64,000 bases of DNA from CAVSKL01 sp963728475 [NCBI: Candidatus Eiseniibacteriota bacterium]. Lineage in GTDB: Bacteria > Eisenbacteria > RBG-16-71-46 > JABDJR01. The stretch is from the NCBI GenBank assembly GCA_963728475.1, contig CAVSKL010000002.1, positions 434,001 through 498,000 of the forward strand, in the 5' to 3' direction. A model generated the notes under the pieces. The model was given only the letters and a program-made list of their open reading frames with translations. It ran no database searches and was not told the DNA's origin. Shown here piece after piece: positions 18,447-26,982 of this stretch (positions within the stretch are counted from its first letter, which is position 1; each line of letters starts with the position of its first letter). The translations under genes were made by a program, and so were the position numbers.

Positions 18447-20330
18447 ATGCGCGCTTCCCGCACCGTGTTGATCGTTGGCGCCGCCCTGGGTCTGGCCGTC
18501 GGGGGCCTGGCCGGCTGCGGCGGCGGCGGAACCCGGGACCGCGAGGAGGGGAAGCAGGCGAACCGGGGCGAGGCGCGTCCCGACTCGCTCCCGCGGCCGG
18601 CCGACGCCGAGGTGATGAAGGAGGCCTCGGGCATTTACGGCGGCCGCTACGTGGCCACCCTCCGTTCCGACCCCAAGACCTGGAACGCGATCATCGCCAA
18701 CGAGACCTCCACCACCGACATCACCAGCGGCCCCCTCTATCTGGGGCTGGTCGGCTTCAACAACCGGACCCAGGAAACCGAACCCTCGCTGGCCCGGTCC
18801 TGGGAGCGGAGCGACGACGGGCTCACCTGGACCTTCCACCTCCGGAGGGGGCTCCGATGGTCGGACGGAGAGCCCCTGACCGTGGACGACGTCATGTTCT
18901 CGGCCCGGATCCTCTACGATCCCAAGATCCATCCGTCGGCGGCGGAGCTGTGCTCGGTGGACGAGAAGCCATTCGTGTTCACCGCCATGGACGACACCAC
19001 CTTCACCGTGAAGACGGCCAAGCCCTACGCCGCCTTTCTGAACGTGATCGGGGCCTTCCCGATCATGCCCAGGCACAAGCTCGAGGCCGCCTACGAGTCC
19101 GGCAACTTCGAGTCCGCCTACGGGGTGAACACCGATCCCGCCGAGGTGGTGACCTCCGGACCGTGGCGGCTGGCCGCTTACGTCCCCCAGCAGAAGGTGA
19201 TGCTCGAGCCCAACCCCTACTTCTTCGAGTACGACCCCGCCGGCCACCGGCTCCCGTACCTGAACCAGCTGGTGTACCTGGTGGTCCCGGACCAGAACGC
19301 GGAGCGGCTCAAGTTCCAGAGCGGGGAGTCCGACGAGTTCTATTTCCGGGCCGAGGACTTCGCCCAGCTCAAGGACGGGGAGAAGGCCGGCAACTACACC
19401 GTGTACGACCTCGGGATGGAGATGGGGTCGAACATGGTCTGGTTCAACATGAACACCGGCAAGAACCCCAAGACCGGCAAGCCCTACGTGGACCCGGTCA
19501 AGAGCGCCTGGTTCACCGACATCGACTTCCGCAAGGCGGTGGCCCATGCGGTGGACCGCAAGTCGATGGCCGAGACCGTGTTCTACGGCACCGCCGACCC
19601 CCTCTACGGCCCCATCCCGCCGGTCAACAAGAAGTGGTACAACCCGGACATCACCAAGTACGAGTACAACCTGGACCAGGCCCGGAAGATCCTCGACGAC
19701 GCCGGGTACCGGGACCGGGACGGAGACGGCTTCCGCGAGGACCCCAAGGGGAATCCGGTCTCCTTCGTGATCCTGACCAACGCCGACAGCAAGGAACGGG
19801 TGGCCATGGCCAACATCCTGGTCGACGACCTGGGCAAGGCCGGGATCAAGGCCACCCTGAGCCCGGTGGAGTTCAACTCCATCATCACCAAGCTCCGGGA
19901 CAGCTACGACTACGACGCCATCCTGCTCGGGCTCACCGGCGGAGTGCCGCCCGACCCCATCATGTCCTCCAACGTGTTCAAGTCCTCGGGGCGGACCCAC
20001 TTCTGGTATCCGGACCAGAAGCGCCCCCACACCGCCTGGGAGGCCACCGTGGACAGCCTCATGGACGCCCAGATATCGATCATGGACCCGGTCCGGCGGA
20101 AGGCGGTGTTCGACCGGGTGCAGAAGATCATCACCGACGAGGTCCCGATGATCTACACCGTGAGCCGGCGGGGCTTCATCGCCATCCGCAACAACTTCAC
20201 CGGCCTCCAGCCTACGGTGCTCCGGCCGTGGGTGCTGTGGCGAAGCGAGACCGTGGCTTACGACCCGGCCGGCGCCCGCGCGGCCGTGGCCGGAAACGGT
20301 TCCCCGGGCGGTAGCGGCGGAGCGAAGTGA
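18447..20330 (+). CDS. peptide ABC transporter substrate-binding lipoprotein (family 5)
   Basis: An OppA/DppA-type binding protein that captures peptides in the periplasm for the following permease genes. The chosen ATG at 18447 follows GGAGGT at 18435; an upstream in-frame extension lies inside the promoter and is rejected. The 627-residue precursor has a lipoprotein signal ending at LAGC (C24). Family-5 features include GPLYLGLVGFNNRTQETEPS, WTFHLRRGLRWSDGEPLTVDD and IDFRKAVAHAVDR. It is somewhat longer than E. coli OppA. A DxDxDG-like stretch (YRDRDGDGF) occurs about 430 residues in, typical of this family. Substrate specificity cannot be read from sequence. Confidence 0.93.
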   Translation: MRASRTVLIVGAALGLAVGGLAGCGGGGTRDREEGKQANRGEARPDSLPRPADAEVMKEASGIYGGRYVATLRSDPKTWNAIIANETSTTDITSGPLYLGLVGFNNRTQETEPSLARSWERSDDGLTWTFHLRRGLRWSDGEPLTVDDVMFSARILYDPKIHPSAAELCSVDEKPFVFTAMDDTTFTVKTAKPYAAFLNVIGAFPIMPRHKLEAAYESGNFESAYGVNTDPAEVVTSGPWRLAAYVPQQKVMLEPNPYFFEYDPAGHRLPYLNQLVYLVVPDQNAERLKFQSGESDEFYFRAEDFAQLKDGEKAGNYTVYDLGMEMGSNMVWFNMNTGKNPKTGKPYVDPVKSAWFTDIDFRKAVAHAVDRKSMAETVFYGTADPLYGPIPPVNKKWYNPDITKYEYNLDQARKILDDAGYRDRDGDGFREDPKGNPVSFVILTNADSKERVAMANILVDDLGKAGIKATLSPVEFNSIITKLRDSYDYDAILLGLTGGVPPDPIMSSNVFKSSGRTHFWYPDQKRPHTAWEATVDSLMDAQISIMDPVRRKAVFDRVQKIITDEVPMIYTVSRRGFIAIRNNFTGLQPTVLRPWVLWRSETVAYDPAGARAAVAGNGSPGGSGGAK

Positions 20331-21292
20331 CCAAGCTCGTCATCAAGAGGCTCCTGCACATGATCCCGGTCCTGCTCGGGATCTCGTTCCTGACCTTCAT
20401 GGTGATGCAGCTCGCCCCCGGCGACTTCCTCTCCACCATGCAGCTCAATCCGCAGGTGAGCACCGCCACCATCGCCTCCATGCGCCAGCGGTTCGGACTC
20501 GACCAGCCCTGGTACCTGCAGTATCTGATCTGGCTCAAGAACATCTTCCTCCACCTGGATTTCGGGGAGTCGTTCTCGCGCCATCAGCCGGTGTTCCTGG
20601 TGCTCCGGACCGCGCTCGCCAACACCTTCCTCCTCGCTTTCACCGCCGCCTGCATCACCTGGGTGCTCGCCATCCCCCTGGGGGTGATCGCCGCGGTCAA
20701 GCAGCACTCCTGGCTCGACCGGATCTCCTCCCTGGCCGCGTTCCTGGGGATCTCGGTGCCGGAGGTCTTTCTCGCGCTTCTCCTCATCCTGCTCGCCGCC
20801 AAGACCGGCTGGTTCCCCATCGGCGGCATGCGGAGCGTGAACTACGAGCAGCTGAACGCGTTCCAGCGGGCGATGGATTTGGGCCACCACATCGTCCTTC
20901 CCGCGATCGTGCTCGCCACCGTGCCCCTGGCCAGCCGCATGCGGCAGATGCGGGGGAACCTCCTGGACGTGCTTCGCGCCGATTACGTGACCACCGCGCG
21001 GGCGAAGGGCTTGACCGAGGGCACGGTGATCGTGAAGCATGCGGTCCGGAACGCCATCAACCCCCTGGTCACCCTGTTCGGCTACACCCTGGGAAGCCTC
21101 CTCTCCGGCGCCTTCCTGGTGGAGGTGGTGATGAGCTGGCCGGGGCTCGGGCGGATCACCATCGACGCGCTGGTGGCCCGGGACCTCTACGTGGTCATGG
21201 GTTCGGTGATGATGGCCTCCGCCCTCCTCATTCTCGGGAACCTGGTCGCCGACATCCTGCTCGCGGTGACCGATCCGCGGATCAAGGTCTGA
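20327..21292 (+). CDS. peptide ABC transporter permease, DppB/OppB type
   Basis: Inner-membrane permease of 321 residues with six predicted helices and the cytoplasmic EAA loop around YVTTARAKGLTEGTVIVKHAVRNA, which docks the ATPases. The N-terminus (KRLLHMIPVLLGISFLTFMV) is characteristic of DppB. The GTG start overlaps the binding-protein stop by 4 bases, showing translational coupling. Confidence 0.95.
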   Translation: MTKLVIKRLLHMIPVLLGISFLTFMVMQLAPGDFLSTMQLNPQVSTATIASMRQRFGLDQPWYLQYLIWLKNIFLHLDFGESFSRHQPVFLVLRTALANTFLLAFTAACITWVLAIPLGVIAAVKQHSWLDRISSLAAFLGISVPEVFLALLLILLAAKTGWFPIGGMRSVNYEQLNAFQRAMDLGHHIVLPAIVLATVPLASRMRQMRGNLLDVLRADYVTTARAKGLTEGTVIVKHAVRNAINPLVTLFGYTLGSLLSGAFLVEVVMSWPGLGRITIDALVARDLYVVMGSVMMASALLILGNLVADILLAVTDPRIKV

Positions 21293-21293
21293 C

Positions 21294-22430
21294 GTGGCCG
21301 CCGTCGAGGAAGCCGCGGTCGGGGTCCCGGCGGAGGAGTCCGTCTCCCTCCGCCCCGGCTCCGGTCCCTGGCGGGTGTTCTGGCGCCACTTCCGCCGCTC
21401 CCCCATGGCGGTGGCGGGAGGGGTGCTGCTGGTGGCGTTCTACGCCGCGGCGGTGTTCGCCCCGTTCCTCGCCCCCTACGACATGGTGAGCCAGGACCGC
21501 ACCGTCTTCTACCATCCCCCGACCCCCATCCATCTCCGGGCCGCCGACGGCTCCTGGCACGCCCCCTTCGTCTACGGGACCCATCTCGCCGACCGGCTCC
21601 GCATCCGCTACGAGCCCGACACCTCGGTCCGGTATCCGGTGAAGCTCTTCAACCACGGCGCGCCCTACAATCTCCTGTGGATCATCCCCACCGACGTGCA
21701 CCTGTTCGGGGTGGACCCGCCGGGCCGGGTGTTCCTGTTCGGGTCCGACCAGTTCGGCCGGGACGTTTTTTCGCGGCTCCTGTTCGGGGGGAGGATTTCC
21801 CTCTCGGTGGGGCTCTTCGGCATCCTCATCACCTACTCGCTGGGGCTCCTGTTCGGGGGGATCGCCGGTTACTACCGGGGGCTGGTGGACAACCTCCTCA
21901 TGCGCCTCTCCGAGGTCATGATGTCGATTCCCGCCCTCTACCTGATCCTGGCCCTGCGCGCGGCGTTCCCCGCCGACATGCGATCCGACGTCCTCTATCT
22001 CATCATCATCCTCATCCTCTCGCTGGTCCTGTGGGCGTCGCTGGCCCGCATCATCCGCGGCATGGTGCTCAGCATCCGCGAGAACGAGTACGTGACCGCG
22101 GCGGAGGCGCTGGGGATGCCGTCGCTCCGGGTGATCGTCCGCCACATCCTCCCCAACACCATGTCCTTCGTGATCGTGGCCGCCACCCTTTCGGTCCCCG
22201 GCTACATCCTGGGCGAGGTCGCCCTCTCCTTCCTGGGGGCGGGGATCCAGGAGCCGGTGGCCTCGTGGGGAAACATGCTCCAGCAGGCCCAGAGCATTAC
22301 CGTGTTGACTTCGTTCCCCTGGATCCTGACCCCGGGGGTGTTCATCTTCCTCACCGTGCTCGCGTTCAACTTCCTGGGAGACGGGCTCCGGGACGCCCTC
22401 GACCCCCGCAAGGTGGAGGGGAAGGCGTGA
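21294..22430 (+). CDS. peptide ABC transporter permease, DppC/OppC type
   Basis: Second permease of the importer, 378 residues from GTG 21294. It is longer than usual (about 300) because the region between the first and second helices carries an extra periplasmic segment of roughly 70 residues (from about residue 63). The EAA loop [20 protein letters not shown] and the [20 protein letters not shown] motif are conserved. Its stop overlaps the GTG of the first ATPase gene. Confidence 0.94.
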   Translation: MAAVEEAAVGVPAEESVSLRPGSGPWRVFWRHFRRSPMAVAGGVLLVAFYAAAVFAPFLAPYDMVSQDRTVFYHPPTPIHLRAADGSWHAPFVYGTHLADRLRIRYEPDTSVRYPVKLFNHGAPYNLLWIIPTDVHLFGVDPPGRVFLFGSDQFGRDVFSRLLFGGRISLSVGLFGILITYSLGLLFGGIAGYYRGLVDNLLMRLSEVMMSIPALYLILALRAAFPADMRSDVLYLIIILILSLVLWASLARIIRGMVLSIRENEYVTAAEALGMPSLRVIVRHILPNTMSFVIVAATLSVPGYILGEVALSFLGAGIQEPVASWGNMLQQAQSITVLTSFPWILTPGVFIFLTVLAFNFLGDGLRDALDPRKVEGKA

Positions 22431-23499
22431 GCGACCGAGAAGGAGGCCCCGTGGAGAAGCCCGGTGTGTCGGGCGAGGCGCCCGGAAACGGCGCCGGGGC
22501 CCCGCCGCTCCTCGAGGTGCGCGGCCTCGAGACCGTGTTCCGCACCGACGACGGGCTGGTGCGGGCGGTGAACGGGGTGTCGTTCGAGATTCGCGAGGGG
22601 GAAACCCTGGGGGTGGTGGGGGAGTCGGGGTGCGGGAAGAGCGTGACCGCTTTCAGCATCCTGAGGCTGATACCCTCCCCCCGGGAAAGATCACCGCGGG
22701 CCAGGTGCTCCTGCGCGGCCGGGACCTCCTGCAGCTCTCCGAGGACGCGATCCGGCGGCTCCGGGGCAACGAGATCTCCATGATTTTCCAGGAGCCGATG
22801 ACCGCGCTCAACCCGGTCTACACCGTGGGGAACCAGATCATGGAGGCGGTGCGGCTCCACCAGAAGGTGGGGAAGCGGGAGGCGCGCCGCCGCGCGATCG
22901 AGATGCTGGAGCAGGTCGGAATCCCCTCGCCGGAGCAGCGGGTGGACGAGTACCCGCACCAGCTCTCCGGGGGCATGCGCCAACGGGTGATGATCGCGAT
23001 GGCGCTGTCCTGCAACCCGTCGCTCCTCATCGCGGACGAGCCGACCACCGCACTCGACGTGACCATCCAGGCCCAGATCCTGGACCTGCTGAAGCGACTC
23101 CAGCGGAAGCTCGGCATGGCCATCCTCCTCATCACCCACGACCTGGGGGTGATCGCCGAGACCGCGGACCGGGTGGCGGTGATGTACGCGGGAAAGGTGG
23201 TGGAGTATACCGACGCGGAGACCCTGTTCGCGAACCCGCAGCATCCCTACACCCTGGGGCTCCTCCAGTCCATACCCCGGATGGGGGCGAGAGCGGCGAG
23301 GCTGAGGGTGATCGCGGGCACGGTGCCGCCGCCCACCGCGTTTCCCCCCGGATGCGCGTTCCATCCCCGCTGTCCCTTCGCGGGCGACCGCTGCCGGGTG
23401 GAGGAGCCGGCGCTGGAGACCACCGCCGCCGGCCACCAGGTGCGGTGCCACCGCTGGCGCGAGGTCCCCGGCCTGGTCCGGGAAGGAGTCGGATTCTGA
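22427..23499 (+). pseudogene. peptide ABC transporter ATPase, DppD/OppD type, frameshifted
   Basis: The gene starts at GTG 22427 overlapping the permease stop and reads correctly through Walker A (GESGCGKS) to FSILRLIP. There the frame must change: the remaining domain ([48 protein letters not shown] and the OppD tail with [14 protein letters not shown]) is in the -1 frame. The switch falls at the six-C run 22677-22682; one more C would restore a continuous protein of about 357 residues. It could be a homopolymer sequencing or assembly error, a true mutation, or programmed slippage. All functional motifs on both sides are intact, so a recent or artefactual event is most likely. Confidence 0.85.
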
Positions 23500-24908
23500 T
23501 GTGGGGCAATCTCATCGCCGCCCACGTGGCCGCGATCCTGGTGGCGATCCCGGTCTGGAAGCGCACCCTGTTCGAGGCCCGCGAGGAGTCCCTTCCCCCG
23601 GCGGCGGCGGGCGCGGTGCTGGCGGTGACCGGCATCTACGGATTCTACGGCCTCGGGATCCGCCGGGACGCCCGGGTTCGCGGCGTTGCCGGCGCCGCGG
23701 CGTGGGGCGCGGCGGGGGCACTGGCCGCGCTCTCCGCCGAGATCCTGGTGGCGGCGGGGTTGGCCCCGCTCCTCGCCGTTCTTGCCGGGCCCGGGCTGTG
23801 GTTCGGCTTCCACCTGGCCTACACCGCCCGCCGGCCCGGCCTCGGGGTCGACCGGGTGCTGGCCCGGGCCGGGGAGAGGAACCGCCTCGTTGTCCGGAAC
23901 GGCGACCTCCTGGTGCTGGAAGGGGTGACCAAGCACTTTCCCATCCGCAAGGGGCTCATGAACCGCCAGGTGGGGGCGGTGCGGGCGGTGGACGGGGTGG
24001 ACCTCTCCGTCCGCCGCGGCGAGACCCTGGGGCTGGTGGGGGAGTCGGGTTGCGGAAAGACCACCACCGGCCGGCTGGTGCTGAGGCTCCTGGAGCCCAC
24101 CGGCGGCTCCATCCGCTACCGCGGGGTGGACCTGGCCCGCATCACCACCGCCGAACTCCGCGCCATGCGCAAGGAGATCCAGATCATCTTCCAGGACCCC
24201 TACTCGAGCCTCAACCCGCGGATGACGGTCGAGGCCATGCTCAAGGAGGCCCTGGCCATTCACGATCTCGCCCGGGGCGCCGCCGCCCGCCGCCGGGTGG
24301 GGGAACTGCTGGAGATGGTGGGGCTCAGCGCCTACCACGCCCGCCGCTATCCCCATGAGTTCTCGGGCGGACAGCGACAGCGGATCGGGATTGCCCGGGC
24401 GCTGGCGGTGGAGCCCAAGCTCCTCATCTGCGACGAGCCGGTGAGCGCGCTCGACGTCTCGATCCAGGCCCAGATCGTCAACCTCCTCAAGGATCTCCAG
24501 TCCCGGCTGGACCTCACCTACATCTTCATCGCCCACGACCTCAACGTGGTCGAGCACATCAGCGACCGGGTGGCGGTCATGTACCTGGGCCGGATCGTGG
24601 AGCTGGCCTCGCGCGACGACCTCTACCGGAACCCGCTCCATCCCTACACCCGTGCGCTCCTCTCCGCGGTGCCGGTGCCGGACCCCACCGTGCGCAAGCA
24701 GCGGATCATCCTCAGCGGGGACGTCCCCAGTCCCGCCCGGCCCCCCTCGGGCTGCCGCTTCCACCCCCGGTGCCCGGAGGCGCGCCCCTCCTGCGCCACC
24801 ACCGAGCAGGTGCTCACCGAGATCGAGCCGGGACACTGGGTGGCCTGCCACCGGGTTCGGGAGCTGGCGCCGTGGACCCCGCCGGCGGCGGATGCCGCCC
24901 GCCGTTGA
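23499..24908 (+). CDS. peptide ABC transporter ATPase, OppF type, with membrane N-terminus
   Basis: The C-terminal 340 residues are a standard OppF/DppF ATPase: Walker [10 protein letters not shown] with K187, Q-loop [14 protein letters not shown], signature [15 protein letters not shown], Walker [13 protein letters not shown] and the CRFHPRCP tail. The first 128 residues are unusual. They contain hydrophobic stretches ([36 protein letters not shown], then [20 protein letters not shown]) that look like three or four membrane helices. The ATG at 23499 overlaps the previous stop and no good internal start precedes the ATPase domain. OppF is normally peripheral and about 330 residues, so this is a fusion or a membrane-tethered ATPase. 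Confidence 0.88.
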   Translation: MWGNLIAAHVAAILVAIPVWKRTLFEAREESLPPAAAGAVLAVTGIYGFYGLGIRRDARVRGVAGAAAWGAAGALAALSAEILVAAGLAPLLAVLAGPGLWFGFHLAYTARRPGLGVDRVLARAGERNRLVVRNGDLLVLEGVTKHFPIRKGLMNRQVGAVRAVDGVDLSVRRGETLGLVGESGCGKTTTGRLVLRLLEPTGGSIRYRGVDLARITTAELRAMRKEIQIIFQDPYSSLNPRMTVEAMLKEALAIHDLARGAAARRRVGELLEMVGLSAYHARRYPHEFSGGQRQRIGIARALAVEPKLLICDEPVSALDVSIQAQIVNLLKDLQSRLDLTYIFIAHDLNVVEHISDRVAVMYLGRIVELASRDDLYRNPLHPYTRALLSAVPVPDPTVRKQRIILSGDVPSPARPPSGCRFHPRCPEARPSCATTEQVLTEIEPGHWVACHRVRELAPWTPPAADAARR

Positions 24909-24933
24909 CCCGCCCCCGGACGGGGTGTATCCT
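24905..24933 (+). promoter_or_regulatory. sigma70-like promoter for the cold-shock gene
   Basis: TTGACC (24905-24910) and TATCCT (24928-24933) are 17 bases apart. The TGA stop of the upstream ATPase gene lies inside the -35 hexamer, so the two units are packed with no gap. Confidence 0.6.
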
Positions 24934-25100
24934 GATCCCAGTTTCGCCGGGCTCCAAACCTTGAACCCCAGGGTGGGCCTATGGCCTTGATCGTGAAAAT
25001 CGCCGACCGGTCGGGACCTCCCGAGAGCATGCCGTGCCCCAGTGCGCGGCCTTTTTTGTGCCCATCGGGGTCCGCGGCGGCGAGCATTGAGGAGGCGAAC
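24934..25100 (+). promoter_or_regulatory. long untranslated leader of the cold-shock gene
   Basis: The distance from the -10 box to the csp ATG is 167 bases, giving a leader of about 160 nt, comparable to the long thermosensing leaders known from cspA genes. It contains a small inverted repeat (TCGGGA/TCCCGA near 25014-25027) and a run of six T near 25051. An in-frame ATG at 24981 would extend the protein but lacks a ribosome site. RNA thermosensor function is inference from length and gene identity. Confidence 0.35.
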
Positions 25101-25307
25101 ATGGAGCAAACCGGAGTCGTGAAGTGGTTCAACGACCAGAAGGGATACGGATTCATCCGGCAGCCGGGCGGCCCCGATCTCTTCGTGCATCACTCCGCGA
25201 TTCAAATGGACGGCTACCGCACCCTCCGGGTGGGGATGGAGGTGGCGTTCGAGGTCGAGGAGGGGCCGGCGGGCCCCCAGGCCAAGCACGTCATCCTTCA
25301 GTTCTGA
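25101..25307 (+). CDS. cold-shock domain protein
   Basis: A 68-residue single-domain CSD protein that binds single-stranded RNA/DNA and melts secondary structure. Both RNP motifs are present: KGYGFI (RNP1) and DLFVHHSAI (RNP2 region). The start [16 protein letters not shown] is typical. ATG 25101 follows GGAGG at 25091. It has its own promoter and long leader, and two hairpins lie downstream. Confidence 0.95.
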   Translation: MEQTGVVKWFNDQKGYGFIRQPGGPDLFVHHSAIQMDGYRTLRVGMEVAFEVEEGPAGPQAKHVILQF

Positions 25308-25324
25308 AGCGGCGCCGCGACCCG

Positions 25325-25349
25325 GAAACGGGGCCTCCGCCCCGGTTTC
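25325..25349 (+). terminator. hairpin after the cold-shock gene
   Basis: GAAAC-GGGGC and GCCCC-(G)-GTTTC pair around a CTCC loop, giving a ten-pair stem with one bulged G, 17 bases after the csp stop. There is no T-run, so it may stabilise the 3' end or be a T-poor terminator. Confidence 0.4.
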
Positions 25350-25421
25350 GCTCCGGCGCCTTGAACCGGTAAGTCGTTACGGCAGGGATTGCTGAGCCGG
25401 CGACTTATACCGATTCCTGAA

Positions 25422-25453
25422 CCGAGGCCCCGGCGCCCCCGCCGGGGCCTCGG
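25422..25453. terminator. perfect 14-bp hairpin before the sensor gene
   Basis: The arms CCGAGGCCCCGGCG (25422-25435) and CGCCGGGGCCTCGG (25440-25453) are fully complementary around CCCC. It is the strongest intergenic hairpin I found. It lacks a T-tract, so it may be a bidirectional terminator, a recognition site or a structured leader of the following gene. Confidence 0.45.
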
Positions 25454-25550
25454 ACGTTGACGCCGGCTTCCCCGTCTCAAGCCGGGCCCCCCCCGCGCCG
25501 AAAACCCCACCGGGACTCGTCGAGCCGCCCTGGGGCGGGTAGGGAACTCC

Positions 25551-26939
25551 ATGTCCAAGCGCTTCCTGACCATGAACCGGACCACCATTCTCCTGGGGGG
25601 ACTGGTGGCGTCGCTGTTCCTGGTCCCCGGCCGGTCGCTGGGCCCCCTCCCGGTGATCACGCTCACCTGGTTGCTGGCCTGTGTGGCCGCCGAGGGGCTC
25701 TGGCACCCCGCGCTCGACCGGCTCACCATTCTCACCATGGCCCCCGCAGCCCACCTGGCCGCGCTGGCCGCCCTCCCGCCGTGGGCGGGGCTCGCGGTGG
25801 TGCCGCTTTCCTCGCTGGCGGGGGCGCTTCTCTGGCGGCGCTGGGGCGGACGGGCCGCCGGGGCCTACGCGCTGTCCACGCTTCCTCCCGCGGCGGCCGC
25901 GCTGGAACTCCTGGAGGTCTCCGGGGTCCATGCCGCCGCCGCCGACGGCAGCGCGCTTTCCCTGGTCCACCACCCCGGGCGGATCCTCTGGCTCCTGGGG
26001 GCGGGGGCGCTCTACCTGGCGGTGAGCCAGGGCATCCGCGCGCTGGCCGCGGGGCGGGTGCGCGGGACCGGGCCGGGGCGGGCGTGGCTCGACGCCTTCG
26101 GTTACGAGACCGAACTCGTCACCTCGGGGGCGCTCCTCACCGTGGGGCTCCTCGCTCTCTTCTGCTTCGAGATCCTGGGCTACCGGGGGATCCTTCTCTG
26201 CGTCATGCCCGTGCTCTTCGTCCGCGACGGGTCCCGGCGCTACATCGAGCTCGAGGCCGCCCAGTCCAAGCTCATCCAGAACGAGCGCCTGGCCGCCAAG
26301 GGCGAGATGGCGGCGGAGATCGGGCACGAGCTCAACAACTACCTGGCCGCGGTCTCCGGCCGCGCCCAGCTCCTGGAGCGGCATCTCGCCGGCGGATCCG
26401 ACGAGGCCCTGCGCGGCGAGGCCGAGCGCATCCACCAGCTCGCCGGGCAGATGGCCGGGCTGGCCAAGGGGCTCATGGACTTCTCGCACCGCGAGGTGCG
26501 CCGCGCCTCGTTCGGGGTGAACGAGCTGGTGGAGAAGACGGTGGAGTTCGTCCGTCCCCAGACCCGGTTCCGGGACGTGGCCTTCGCGTTCACTCCCGAC
26601 CCCGAGGTCCCGCCGGTGGAGATGGACCCGGGGCAGATCCAGCAGGTGCTCCTCACCCTGTTCGGCCGGGCCGCCGGGAGCCCGCCCGCCCCCGGGCCTT
26701 CCCGCAACCTGGACATCCGCACTTTCGTCGACGACCGCCGCCGCACGGTGGGGATCGAGATCCACCGCGGCGCCGGTCCGGAGACCGCCCCCCCCGCCCG
26801 GAACGGGGCCGCCGACTCCTCGCGCGAGGCCGAGCTGGGCGTGGTCCAGCGCATCCTCGCCCGCCACCAGGGCCGTTTCGAGAGCGAGGAGGGAGCCGGT
26901 GCCGGCGACACCTACCGCGTGTTCCTCCCCGCGGCCTGA
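25551..26939 (+). CDS. histidine-kinase-like membrane protein with degenerate ATPase domain
   Basis: The 462-residue protein has about eight hydrophobic segments (residues 1-225), a linker, and a HisKA-like dimerisation helix with EIGHELNNYLAAVSGRAQLL; the phospho-acceptor would be H259. The region where the catalytic ATPase should be is abnormal. The N-box is replaced by QQVLLTLFGRAAG, and there is no DxGxG or GTGLGL motif, only a short segment ending RVFLPAA. It is therefore unlikely to bind ATP by itself and may be a phosphotransfer or signalling partner. No response regulator is adjacent. ATG 25551 is used; ATG 25572 is an alternative. Confidence 0.75.
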   Translation: MSKRFLTMNRTTILLGGLVASLFLVPGRSLGPLPVITLTWLLACVAAEGLWHPALDRLTILTMAPAAHLAALAALPPWAGLAVVPLSSLAGALLWRRWGGRAAGAYALSTLPPAAAALELLEVSGVHAAAADGSALSLVHHPGRILWLLGAGALYLAVSQGIRALAAGRVRGTGPGRAWLDAFGYETELVTSGALLTVGLLALFCFEILGYRGILLCVMPVLFVRDGSRRYIELEAAQSKLIQNERLAAKGEMAAEIGHELNNYLAAVSGRAQLLERHLAGGSDEALRGEAERIHQLAGQMAGLAKGLMDFSHREVRRASFGVNELVEKTVEFVRPQTRFRDVAFAFTPDPEVPPVEMDPGQIQQVLLTLFGRAAGSPPAPGPSRNLDIRTFVDDRRRTVGIEIHRGAGPETAPPARNGAADSSREAELGVVQRILARHQGRFESEEGAGAGDTYRVFLPAA

Positions 26940-26969
26940 CGGGGGCCGGGACACCGGCGCCGGGACGGC

Positions 26970-26975
26970 TATACT
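26970..26975 (+). promoter_or_regulatory. -10 box of a probable leaderless promoter for cca
   Basis: TATACT lies only seven bases before the ATG at 26983, so transcription from it would start at or next to the start codon. There is no clear -35 hexamer and no ribosome site before the ATG, which fits a leaderless mRNA. The call is tentative. Confidence 0.35.
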
Positions 26976-26982
26976 TCGCTCC

